Assembly: GCA_030672555.1 (NCBI GenBank)
Contig: DAOVGD010000097.1
Location: 1 to 9,694, forward strand
DNA: 9,694 nt
DNA from: Desulfobacterales bacterium
GTDB taxonomy: Bacteria > Desulfobacterota > Desulfobacteria > Desulfobacterales > C00003106
Reading direction: 5' to 3'
Shown here: one piece after another, positions 1 to 6,316 of the stretch
How the letters are laid out: the number at the start of each line of letters is the position of its first letter
Numbering within the stretch: the stretch's first letter is position 1
Made by a program: the position numbers and the translations under genes
The notes under the pieces: model-generated
Databases searched by the model: none
What the model saw: only the letters and a program-made list of their open reading frames with translations
What the model was told of the DNA's origin: nothing

Positions 1-1
1 T

Positions 2-478
2 GGATTGCCAACAGTATCTATAGGAATAGTTACGGTCTCTACATCAAGGACTCTTCTGGAAGATGAGAGTGGGAAATGGATATCTAAAACTGCAAAACTT
101 AGGGGCCATACCGTCTTAACTCACCAAATAGTGCCGGATAAAGCAAAAACGATACAAAGCGTTGTTCGCGCTGTCATCAATAAAGAAAAACCTCAGGTAT
201 TAATAGTAACCGGGGGAACCGGAATCAGTTCAACTGACGTTACCATAGAGGCTATTCGCCCTCTTTTTTGTAAGGAGCTTACCGCATTTTCATGCCTGTT
301 TTCTCAGCTTAGTTATTATGAAATCGGCTCTGCAGCTCTCCTTTCCCGTGCCACAGCCGGGCTGATTGAAAAAACAGTAACGTTCTGCCTGCCTGGTAGC
401 CTTGATGCATGCAAGCTTGCATTGGAGGCCCTTATTTTTCCGGAAATCGGACATCTTGTAAGACATGCCAAGCAATAG
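2..478 (+). CDS. moaB: MoaB/MogA-family molybdenum cofactor biosynthesis protein (5' end outside window)
   Basis: MoaB/MogA proteins bind molybdopterin in the cytoplasm and act at the adenylylation step before molybdenum insertion. Counting from the TTG at position 5, the visible protein has an early TVSTSRT segment and a D-E-S-G turn near residue 20. The family hallmark TGGTG lies at 69-73 with the conserved Asp and Glu of DVTIEA just after. An LSYYEIGSAALLSRA helix and the LPGS loop (129-132) follow, and the ending PEIGHLVRH is typical. The reading frame is open to the left edge. Family members usually carry about ten more N-terminal residues and the TTG has no visible ribosome site, so the true start is probably upstream of the window. 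The gene converges on the qrc operon. Its TAG stop shares its last base with the MITE at 478. MogA and MoaB cannot be separated on sequence alone. Confidence 0.88.
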   Translation, partial: GLPTVSIGIVTVSTSRTLLEDESGKWISKTAKLRGHTVLTHQIVPDKAKTIQSVVRAVINKEKPQVLIVTGGTGISSTDVTIEAIRPLFCKELTAFSCLFSQLSYYEIGSAALLSRATAGLIEKTVTFCLPGSLDACKLALEALIFPEIGHLVRHAKQ

Positions 479-619
479 AGACCTTTGCATAACTGCCATT
501 TCTCCGTGATGCGGCGTCAGGCTTCAAACTTTAATCCTCAAAATACCTAATGTATTCCTCCGGTTAAAGTTTTTGCCTTCCTTGCCTGACGAAAAAATGT
601 CGCGTTATACAAAGGTCTC
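478..619. mobile_element. MITE-like palindromic element with terminal inverted repeats and 5-bp target duplication
   Basis: The ends are GAGACCTTTGCATAAC (478-493) and the inverse of GAGACCTTTGTATAAC (604-619), matching at 15 of 16 positions. Internal arms also pair: GTCAGGC near 519-525 with GCCTGAC near 586-592, AAACTTTAA with TTAAAGTTT, and AATAC with GTATT around the centre. The whole 142 bp could therefore fold into one long imperfect hairpin. Both flanks read CAATA (473-477 and 620-624), a perfect 5-bp direct duplication. No coding frame for a transposase fits inside, so it would have to be moved by an enzyme elsewhere in the genome. The element lies between the moaB coding region and the moaB terminator. 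I do not assign it to a named IS family. Confidence 0.85.
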
Positions 620-623
620 CAAT

Positions 624-664
624 AAAAAAACGCATGAGCCAACTTAGCTTCACGCGCTTTTTTT
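624..664. terminator. Bidirectional intrinsic terminator between moaB and the qrc operon
   Basis: Seven A (624-630) and seven T (658-664) flank an imperfect stem: CGC (631-633) with GCG (654-656), TGA (635-637) with TCA (650-652), and GC (638-639) with GC (647-648), around a seven-base loop. The arrangement can stop moaB transcription on the plus strand and qrc transcription on the minus strand, which suits two convergent units. It now lies 145 bp beyond the moaB stop because of the inserted element. Confidence 0.7.
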
Positions 665-698
665 CTATATGATCTGTTCGGGATAATGTAAAAATCCC

Positions 699-848
699 TT
701 AGTGATGTCCGCCTTTTTTCAAATCAATGAAGCTCTTAATTGCGGCGTAAGTAAGACCAATCCCTAAAATCGACAGAGCATACCAAAGCGCCCCGTGAAA
801 TACCATATGCCCGAGATCCCAATGCCACTCAAAACAGAAAGGAAACAT
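699..848 (-). CDS. Small membrane protein (49 aa), last gene of the qrc operon
   Basis: I do not recognise a named family. The reading frame runs from ATG (846-848) to TAA (699-701). It has a well-placed ribosome site, AAAGGGG, eight bases before the start. The protein begins MFPFCFEWHWDLGHMVFHGA, has one hydrophobic helix (about residues 16-39, ALWYALSILGIGLTYAAI), and ends in a charged tail DLKKGGHH. The aromatic and His-rich N-terminus (three Trp, several His) is unusual for so short a protein. It would sit at one side of the membrane, where heme or quinone chemistry could occur. It lies 121 bp after qrcD on the same strand and before the shared terminator, so it is probably co-transcribed with qrc. 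A role as an extra Qrc subunit or assembly factor is inference from position only. Confidence 0.75.
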   Translation of the reverse strand: MFPFCFEWHWDLGHMVFHGALWYALSILGIGLTYAAIKSFIDLKKGGHH

Positions 849-863
849 AGCTAATACCCCTTT

Positions 864-960
864 CGATTGACGATTTTCGATTGAAAATTGACTATTTAAT
901 GAACAAGCTTTTGCTTAGTCAATAGTCAATCTCCAATTTTCAATCTTCAATCTGTCAATC
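864..960. repeat. Heptad-phased inverted repeat between qrcD and the small ORF
   Basis: The left arm (865-896) reads as successive seven-base units: GATTGAC, GATTTTC, GATTGAA, AATTGAC, TATT. The right arm (921-960) is its imperfect inverse, with units such as GATTGAC, GATTGAA and AATTGGA on the other strand. The tip holds its own small stem, AAGC-TTTT-GCTT (905-916). The element could form a hairpin about 97 bases long in qrc mRNA. Its left edge touches the ribosome site of the small downstream ORF. No coding potential is seen. Similar GATTGA-type heptad repeats occur in many bacterial genomes; I do not assign a name. Confidence 0.7.
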
Positions 961-969
961 CCAATACCC

Positions 970-2199
970 TTACGGATTCAATTCTTTCTCCTGAGGAAAG
1001 ACAGGAAGATACCGGTAGGACAGCGATATCAACAGCGCAAGATATACAAACGGAGCAAGCGATGTAACCCATTCCACCCAGTTTGGTATGTAATTCACGA
1101 ACTTGTCAAATGGAAGCACCGGAAGAGCCAGTGTCTGCACTGTCATCACATAACGATTCAAAATTGCTCCAAAACAGCTCAGTATTGTGGCAGGAACCAA
1201 TAAGAAGTTGTTGTTCCGTCCCTTTTCGGTAATGAGAATGATGGCCGGAATGGCGCCACAAAACCCGAGTTCAGCGATGAGAATCCAAATTGTAAAGGGC
1301 GACTCCGGATACATATCCATGACGCTCACTCCCATGTTGGGTAAGGTTACCATTGCCCAGTAGACCGTATCGATCATCTTCAGCGCTAAATAGGCAACCA
1401 TGAGCCAGCCGGAAACCTTGGCCAGTTTTGCAATAACATTTTGCTTGACCAGTTTTTTTCTGGTGATCAGCTCGGTAATCCGAGTAACCAGGATGGTGAA
1501 ACAAGGACCGCAGGCCATGGCCGAAATGATAAAAAGAAAAAAGGCTGTCGGCCATATGGCAAAATGTTCCCTAAAGCCAAAGGGACGCCCAAAGAGGACT
1601 CCAACGGTACCGCCAAGCGAGCCCTGGTGAAAAAACGACAGAAAGGCACCTGTTGCAGCAAAAACAGCCATAATACGATGAAGATTGTGGCTAAAGTTAT
1701 GAACAAGCGGAATCTTGTCAAGCTGCCTGTTTTCCAGGACCAAAGGAATATATTCAATCGTAAGAACCGTAAAGTAACACGAAATACAGAACGCAACTTC
1801 TGTCAGCATAGAATGAACATTTGCGTGCCAGAATATAAACCATGACCGTAGCGGCTGACCCACATCAAGGCCTAAAATTACCAGGGCGGAGCTGTAGCAG
1901 ACAAATCCTATTATTACTGCAAAGTTAAGAATGTGCTTGAAATCCTCAATGCCGAGGATGTACCGCATAAATCCGGTAAAAAAAGCGCCGCCCCCGAGCG
2001 CGATAACAGCAAGGTCAGCCGTTATCCATGCCCCAAATCCGAAATAATCGTTCAGGTTTGTTGTGTTCAGGCCTTTAATCCAGGCTACTCCAGCGGCGAC
2101 GACCGCCCACAGCATAAAAATGGATAAAAAACCAATCCAAAGTGCGAATTGCGGGAATGGGCAGCGTTTCACGCCTTGCGGTATAAGTGCGGAATCCAT
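970..2199 (-). CDS. qrcD: Menaquinone reductase integral membrane subunit QrcD (NrfD/PsrC family)
   Basis: This is the quinone-binding membrane subunit of the Qrc complex, which receives electrons from the iron-sulfur subunit and reduces menaquinone. The 409-aa protein has about ten hydrophobic helices, roughly at 17-41, 56-82, 90-113, 128-150, 170-191, 214-240, 262-283, 301-323, 332-355 and 378-399, as expected for NrfD-like proteins. Conserved-looking stretches include DVGQPLRSW (112-120), HSMLTE (129-134) and FHQGSLGG (190-197). No cofactor motif is present, which fits the family. ATG is preceded by TGAGGAG at good spacing. It starts 46 bp after qrcC. The N-terminus MDSALIPQGVKRC and the length point to QrcD rather than NrfD or ActC, although ActC-type proteins are the nearest alternative. 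Confidence 0.87.
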   Translation of the reverse strand: MDSALIPQGVKRCPFPQFALWIGFLSIFMLWAVVAAGVAWIKGLNTTNLNDYFGFGAWITADLAVIALGGGAFFTGFMRYILGIEDFKHILNFAVIIGFVCYSSALVILGLDVGQPLRSWFIFWHANVHSMLTEVAFCISCYFTVLTIEYIPLVLENRQLDKIPLVHNFSHNLHRIMAVFAATGAFLSFFHQGSLGGTVGVLFGRPFGFREHFAIWPTAFFLFIISAMACGPCFTILVTRITELITRKKLVKQNVIAKLAKVSGWLMVAYLALKMIDTVYWAMVTLPNMGVSVMDMYPESPFTIWILIAELGFCGAIPAIILITEKGRNNNFLLVPATILSCFGAILNRYVMTVQTLALPVLPFDKFVNYIPNWVEWVTSLAPFVYLALLISLSYRYLPVFPQEKELNP

Positions 2200-2245
2200 A
2201 TCAGATACTCCTCATCACATCTGTGGTTAATTGATCATAACCTTT

Positions 2246-3037
2246 TTACTTGCTACGTTCCCCTGCCAGATAATTGTCACCTGCTCTGCGGACCCAGCTT
2301 CGCGTGGACAGGTAATAAACTTTAGGGTTTGTTCCCAGCCTTTCAAGGAGTCGAAACGCATAAGGGCTCTTTTTCAGCTTATAAACCTTATGCTCAGGAT
2401 TGTTCAGGTCGCCAAAGATAATAGCATCTGCAGGGCACGCCTGAGTGCAGGCGGTCTGGTACTCATCCTCACGGATCTCGCGACGTCCTTCCGCGTAGGC
2501 ATGATCCCGTGCTCGTTGAAAGCGGTGAAAGCAAAAGCTACACTTTTCCACAACACCCCGCATCCGAGGTGATACATCCGGGCTCAGGGCCTTCTCCATC
2601 TTATCCGGCCAGACCGGATCCCACCAGTTAAAATACCGGGCATGATAGGGACAGGCTGCCATACAGTACCGGCATCCGAAACACCGTGTATAAATCTGGC
2701 TCACAATACCTGTTTCATAATTATAATCCGTAGCCGTGGCCGGACAGACTGAGACACAGGGAGCATGACCGTGCTCACCTTCACAATGCATGCAAGGCCG
2801 TGGGAAGTAACAAACATCTATATCGGGATATGATTTCCCGTTCGTTGCCTTAAAGACGCGCATCCACGCTGTGCTGACAAGTTTATTGGATTCATCCTTT
2901 CTAAAAGGGACATTATTTTCCGTCATGCATGCCACCATGCACGCGCCACATCCTGTGCACTTGTCCAGGTCGATGACCATTCCGTATTTGTACTTCTCTT
3001 TATGCCCGTGAGCGCCTTCCTTATGTTCCTCTTTCAT
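2246..3037 (-). CDS. qrcC: Menaquinone reductase iron-sulfur subunit QrcC
   Basis: This ferredoxin-like subunit should wire QrcB/QrcA to the membrane subunit. The 263-aa protein holds four Cys groups. The first is C27-C30-C33-C37 (CTGCGACMVAC). The second is C82-C85-C94-C98, with an acidic and His-rich insert. The third is C119-C122-C125-C129 (CFGCRYCMAACP). The fourth is C166-C169 with C197-C201. Clusters pair across groups as in the DmsB/PsrB/NrfC class. All sixteen Cys appear present. The QrcC of Desulfovibrio is reported to have one [3Fe-4S] centre, and cluster type cannot be decided here. There is no export signal, so export presumably rides on the Tat signal of QrcB. The start has a strong GAGGAAGAGGT site four bases away and lies 15 bp after qrcB. 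The N-terminus (residues 3-17) is His, Glu and Lys rich. Confidence 0.88.
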   Translation of the reverse strand: MKEEHKEGAHGHKEKYKYGMVIDLDKCTGCGACMVACMTENNVPFRKDESNKLVSTAWMRVFKATNGKSYPDIDVCYFPRPCMHCEGEHGHAPCVSVCPATATDYNYETGIVSQIYTRCFGCRYCMAACPYHARYFNWWDPVWPDKMEKALSPDVSPRMRGVVEKCSFCFHRFQRARDHAYAEGRREIREDEYQTACTQACPADAIIFGDLNNPEHKVYKLKKSPYAFRLLERLGTNPKVYYLSTRSWVRRAGDNYLAGERSK

Positions 3038-3052
3038 CGTTACCTCTTCCTC

Positions 3053-5371
3053 TTAAATTATGCCTACAAGGCTGGCTCTACTTCCCCAAGCAATGTCCAG
3101 ACCGGAGATCGGATCTTCTACCGTTCCGATGACCTCATTTGCATTAACTCCCTTGCCACTCAGGTAATCATCATAGGCGGAGTGTCCCAATCCAGTCGGT
3201 ATAGCAACAACGCCGGGCCTTACCCCTTCGTACATATGTGTTCTGACCTTTACTTCCCCTGTAGGGGTCTTTAGCATTGCCACTGCCCCTTCGGAAAGTC
3301 CATAGGCGGCCGCCGTCTTTGGGTTGACCTCAACAAAGATATCGTTATTCTTTAAGACCGTATCTGCCACAGTTTTTGTCAAGTAGGGAGGATTTGCGAC
3401 TGCCCCGTCAGCCAATCGCGTCGACTCGATTGGGATCAATACCAGTGGATATGAACCTGGATCTCCTTCAAGTACGACGGGTTTGTAGCGTGGGAGATAA
3501 TCATTGTCGTTATGCGACCTAATCCCGGCTCTATAGAGACCAGTAGCAAAGAATTCAAACTTCCCTGAGGGAGTCTTGAAGCCACTGCTCCAGGCAGCGG
3601 GACTATAACCGGCATCCTTCCAATACCCTTCCCCTATCAAGGTGTCCCACTTTCCTCCCATGGTCTCCTTGAGTAAAGATTCATAGTCATCCCATACAAA
3701 AGAATCTGCAATACCATCTATTGATTTTCCAAGCGCGATCACTGTATCGCCCACATGTTTCGTATCATACTCAGGATCAACTACAGGACGGCTTAACCCT
3801 ATAATGGGGACATTTAGACCAGCCGGAGTGGGAACATCTTCATATCGCTCAAGGTTGGTATGGCTGGGGAGTATGAAATCAGCATGTTGTGCTGTTTCAT
3901 CCATATGAGATGAAAAGCTCACAATAAAAGGAATGCTATCAAGCGCCTCTGCAACCGCTGCCTTATCGTGTGCTGTGTAATAGGGATTTGCTCCATAAAC
4001 CAGAAGAGCGGATAGGGTGTATGCCCCCTTCCCTGTATTCATCAGTCCGGACAATTGATTGAACAACGATTCAGTAACCGGAAATGCCTTTGTACCGGCC
4101 CGGTCAAAGCGTGGTTGGTTCATTCCGCGTTTTGCGATAGCGTCCTGCGCCACACCGGGCCACGCCGTGGTCCTCACTTCAGGAAGCGCCCGGACCCCAC
4201 CGGTTTTATTGATATTGCCCACCAGGGTATTAAGGGCATAAATTGCCATGAACTCCTGTAGCCCTTCAGGTGTTGATCCCTTGCCACGTCCGCATACGGC
4301 AAGCGGGCGCTTGGCACGCGCAAACTCTCGAGCCAAGGCAACAATTTTCGAAACGGAAATACCGGTAATTTCTGAAACCACATCCGGTGAGTAGTCTTTA
4401 AGGACCATGCGCTTTAAGCCTTTATGGACCTTTCCACTGTTATCGGTCCAGTCCTCAAAGCCAAAGCAATGATTCATTACAAAGTTTTTATTGTAACGTC
4501 TTTCTTTGATGATTACATGCGCGAATCCTAAAGCAAGGGCAGCCTCTGTTCCAGGTGCAATCGGAACCCACCGATCAGCCTTAGCGGCCGTATTGGAAAG
4601 ACGCGGCTCAATCTGGACAACCTTTGCAAGTCCTTTAACAGCTTCTTCCCGCCAGGCGCTATTCGCTCTAAAAACACGAACAGGAGATCCCCATCCATCA
4701 ATAAGGCCGCTGCCAAAGCTTAAAATATAACGGGCATTCTCCAGATCGTATCCTACGGAAGCATCCTCACCTTGCATCAACTTGAGCCCAAGCCTTTCGG
4801 TATCTTCCGAAGATGGCATTGAAATAAAATTGGGGGAACCATAGGCCGTCAAAAGGCGTTTGAAAAGTTGTGGGACAGTCCCTCGGTCCTTTCCTGATAT
4901 GCATGCTACGGTATGGGCCGACCCATTTCGTCGTATCTGACTCAGCTTCTTAGAAATCTCTGAAATAGCGGCGCTCCAGGATATCTCTTCCCATTTCCCT
5001 TCGCCCCTGTTACCTGCCCGTTTCAGCGGGCCTTTTACCCTTGCCCCTCCATACAACTGGTACAACCCGGCTACCCCGAGGATACATATTCCACCATCAT
5101 TGATCGGATGTCCCTCTGCGCCCTCGATTTTAACTGCTCGATTTTTTATCTTGCGTACCGAGATTCCGCATCCACCCGGGCAGAGCGTACAGACCGATTT
5201 CTCTATATTCACCTCTCCCACCGGAGGTACAGGGACCTCTATTGGAATCCCGCGAAAAGTCTGCGACCATATAGAGATATCGTCCATCAACTTCCATGGG
5301 AGAGGTGAAAACGTAATCCCGGCTCCAGCTCCCAAACAAAATTGTAAAAAGCCTCGTCTACCCAAACTCAT
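3053..5371 (-). CDS. qrcB: Menaquinone reductase molybdopterin-oxidoreductase-like subunit QrcB
   Basis: This is the large periplasmic subunit of Qrc, built on the DMSO-reductase fold. In Desulfovibrio it is reported to contain no molybdenum and to serve as an electron-transfer and structural subunit. The 772-aa protein begins with a twin-arginine signal, GRRGFLQF (4-11), followed by a short hydrophobic stretch. A [4Fe-4S] motif follows: C61, C64, C68 and C96. The region where catalytic family members carry the Cys, Ser or selenocysteine metal ligand reads SMPSSEDTE (184-192), without an obvious Cys. A C-terminal molybdopterin-binding-like domain spans about 640-772, ending near GLDIAWGSRAS. 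ATG has AAGGGG nine bases upstream. It begins 57 bp after qrcA. The nearest alternatives are the ActB or PsrA families; the flanking genes favour Qrc. Confidence 0.88.
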   Translation of the reverse strand: MSLGRRGFLQFCLGAGAGITFSPLPWKLMDDISIWSQTFRGIPIEVPVPPVGEVNIEKSVCTLCPGGCGISVRKIKNRAVKIEGAEGHPINDGGICILGVAGLYQLYGGARVKGPLKRAGNRGEGKWEEISWSAAISEISKKLSQIRRNGSAHTVACISGKDRGTVPQLFKRLLTAYGSPNFISMPSSEDTERLGLKLMQGEDASVGYDLENARYILSFGSGLIDGWGSPVRVFRANSAWREEAVKGLAKVVQIEPRLSNTAAKADRWVPIAPGTEAALALGFAHVIIKERRYNKNFVMNHCFGFEDWTDNSGKVHKGLKRMVLKDYSPDVVSEITGISVSKIVALAREFARAKRPLAVCGRGKGSTPEGLQEFMAIYALNTLVGNINKTGGVRALPEVRTTAWPGVAQDAIAKRGMNQPRFDRAGTKAFPVTESLFNQLSGLMNTGKGAYTLSALLVYGANPYYTAHDKAAVAEALDSIPFIVSFSSHMDETAQHADFILPSHTNLERYEDVPTPAGLNVPIIGLSRPVVDPEYDTKHVGDTVIALGKSIDGIADSFVWDDYESLLKETMGGKWDTLIGEGYWKDAGYSPAAWSSGFKTPSGKFEFFATGLYRAGIRSHNDNDYLPRYKPVVLEGDPGSYPLVLIPIESTRLADGAVANPPYLTKTVADTVLKNNDIFVEVNPKTAAAYGLSEGAVAMLKTPTGEVKVRTHMYEGVRPGVVAIPTGLGHSAYDDYLSGKGVNANEVIGTVEDPISGLDIAWGSRASLVGII

Positions 5372-5428
5372 AATATTTTCCCCTTATCGATTCAGATCAG
5401 AAAAAAATTTTATTTTAACGACCCCTAT

Positions 5429-6046
5429 TTATTTGTGGCATACAAAACAGGCTTGATTAGTACCGTGCTCTTCATGACATTCGGCACAGTCATCCATCTT
5501 CATCCGATCCCACGTATTCGATTTAAAACCACCAATGCTTTTCCCCCATATATTACGACTGTAACCGGTTATCCGGTTTTCCTCGTAAATCTCTACGTGG
5601 TCCGATTCTCCTATCATGCCGTGACAGGTCTTGCACTCCAATTCTCCCATTTTGACATGGGCTGCATGCGAAAAAAAGACACAGTCCGGCTGCCTTGAAT
5701 AGACCAACCAGGGGATCTCTTTATTTGGCTCAATGTAATTTTCGATCAGCTTAATCTCTTCAGGATCTTCACCTTGGGCCTCTTCATGGCATTCCACACA
5801 ATTGCTCAATTCCGGAATACCGGAAAAGCTACCGTCCTCTCTAAAGAAATGACAGCTTTCGCAGTCACCGACCGCATCCAGATGGATGCTGTGGCTAAAA
5901 TCTATGGGCTGTTTTTTCTGGGAATAAAGTAGTTTTGGAAAGATGCTCCACCCTACAAACAGGCTCACAGCAAGACCGATGATAAAGAAGACGATTACAA
6001 TTGGTGAAGATGCAGCGGATTCCTTTTTTTCATGTTGTGCACTCAT
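5429..6046 (-). CDS. qrcA: Menaquinone reductase multiheme cytochrome c subunit QrcA
   Basis: This membrane-anchored periplasmic cytochrome accepts electrons from cytochrome c3 and passes them into the Qrc complex. The 205-aa product has one N-terminal signal-anchor helix (about 15-37). Five CxxCH sites follow: CESCH (62-66), CVECH (83-87), CKTCH (138-142), CAECH (187-191) and CFVCH (200-204). The His pairs FSHSIH (50-55) and FSHAAH (125-130) look like distal heme ligands of the cytochrome c3/c7 type. I chose ATG at 6046 over the TTG four codons upstream (6058), because GGGAG lies five bases before the ATG and overlaps the TTG region. QrcA of Desulfovibrio vulgaris is described, from memory, as hexaheme, whereas only five standard sites are seen here. 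A single extra Cys (C122) precedes FFSH. It is the first gene of the qrc unit, behind its own promoter. Confidence 0.86.
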   Translation of the reverse strand: MSAQHEKKESAASSPIVIVFFIIGLAVSLFVGWSIFPKLLYSQKKQPIDFSHSIHLDAVGDCESCHFFREDGSFSGIPELSNCVECHEEAQGEDPEEIKLIENYIEPNKEIPWLVYSRQPDCVFFSHAAHVKMGELECKTCHGMIGESDHVEIYEENRITGYSRNIWGKSIGGFKSNTWDRMKMDDCAECHEEHGTNQACFVCHK

Positions 6047-6051
6047 GGAAA

Positions 6052-6056
6052 CTCCC
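6052..6056 (-). promoter_or_regulatory. Ribosome binding site that fixes the qrcA start
   Basis: On the minus strand GGGAG lies five bases before the ATG at 6046. The competing TTG (6056-6058) overlaps this site and has no purine-rich site at normal distance, so the ATG start is preferred. Confidence 0.6.
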
Positions 6057-6197
6057 AATCGATAAGAAATTAAACATTAAGGTAACATTAATAATATTGG
6101 TCGACTCAATACCAACGTAACGTCCGCCACCTCTTTTTCACTAATTTCTAATTTTGAATAGGCGTAAACAGTTTCATGTTAGCACGAGCGATAAAAG

Positions 6198-6227
6198 GGG
6201 TAAGAAAAATTAACGATCCTTTTACCC
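6198..6227. promoter_or_regulatory. Possible operator: inverted repeat across the qrc -10 box and start point
   Basis: GGGTAA (6198-6203) and TTACCC (6222-6227) form a 6-bp inverted repeat, extended to AGGGGTAA and TTACCCT if one bulge is allowed. The right half overlaps the predicted -10 box and the left half lies about 10-15 bases into the transcript. The position would suit a repressor site, but the regulator is unknown and the repeat could be chance. Confidence 0.25.
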
Positions 6228-6247
6228 TGTTGCCTAAATTTTGTCAA
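6219..6247 (-). promoter_or_regulatory. Sigma-70-type promoter of the qrc operon
   Basis: The minus strand carries a perfect -35 box TTGACA (6242-6247). A 17-base spacer separates it from TAAAAG (6219-6224), which matches TATAAT at four of six positions. Transcription would begin near 6211, giving a leader of about 165 bases before qrcA. The box lies directly beside the 20-bp palindrome at 6248-6267. The placement implies qrcABCD can be transcribed apart from resB-ccsB. Confidence 0.6.
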
Positions 6248-6267
6248 GAAAAAATCGCCATTTTTTC
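6248..6267. promoter_or_regulatory. Perfect 20-bp palindrome between ccsB and the qrc -35 box
   Basis: GAAAAAAT (6248-6255) and ATTTTTTC (6260-6267) are exact inverse copies around CGCC. It lies about 50 bp past the ccsB stop on the minus strand and directly next to TTGACA. It may act as a weak terminator for ccsB, as an UP-like AT-rich element, or as a regulator site. The stem is almost all A/T, which argues against a strong terminator. Confidence 0.4.
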
Positions 6268-6316
6268 AAACATTAAGTTGGCTGAAGTAAACTTTAGGCA
6301 CTTTAGCTCACTATAA

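Noticed and set aside
290..499. Minus-strand frame of 69 codons opposite moaB
   Set aside because: It runs from the MITE end into the moaB gene in antisense, without family resemblance. Its start lies in the mobile element.
473..624. CRISPR repeat or tRNA-like structure in the moaB-qrc gap
   Set aside because: There is only one inverted-repeat element with a target duplication, with no repeated units with spacers and no tRNA cloverleaf bases.
1441..1845. Plus-strand frame of 134 codons inside qrcD
   Set aside because: It is antisense to a membrane protein with clear family features. Its product is Lys/Arg-rich without recognisable motifs and lacks a ribosome site.
2231..2572. Plus-strand frame of 113 codons opposite qrcC
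   Set aside because: The minus-strand gene has sixteen motif Cys residues, and the opposite frame is a by-product of its codon pattern.
5100..5456. Plus-strand frame of 118 codons opposite the start of qrcB
   Set aside because: It covers the Tat signal and Fe-S motif region of qrcB on the other strand and shows no domain of its own.
970..6046. Alternative Complex III (Act) or polysulfide/DMSO reductase operon instead of Qrc
   Set aside because: Act operons usually have a fused ActB plus extra actDEF genes, and Psr/Dms operons lack a multiheme cytochrome. The four-gene A-B-C-D order with a separate cytochrome fits Qrc best.
6136..6165. Very short frame in the qrcA leader on the minus strand (about nine codons)
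   Set aside because: There is no ribosome site and no amino-acid bias typical of a leader peptide. It is too short to support.
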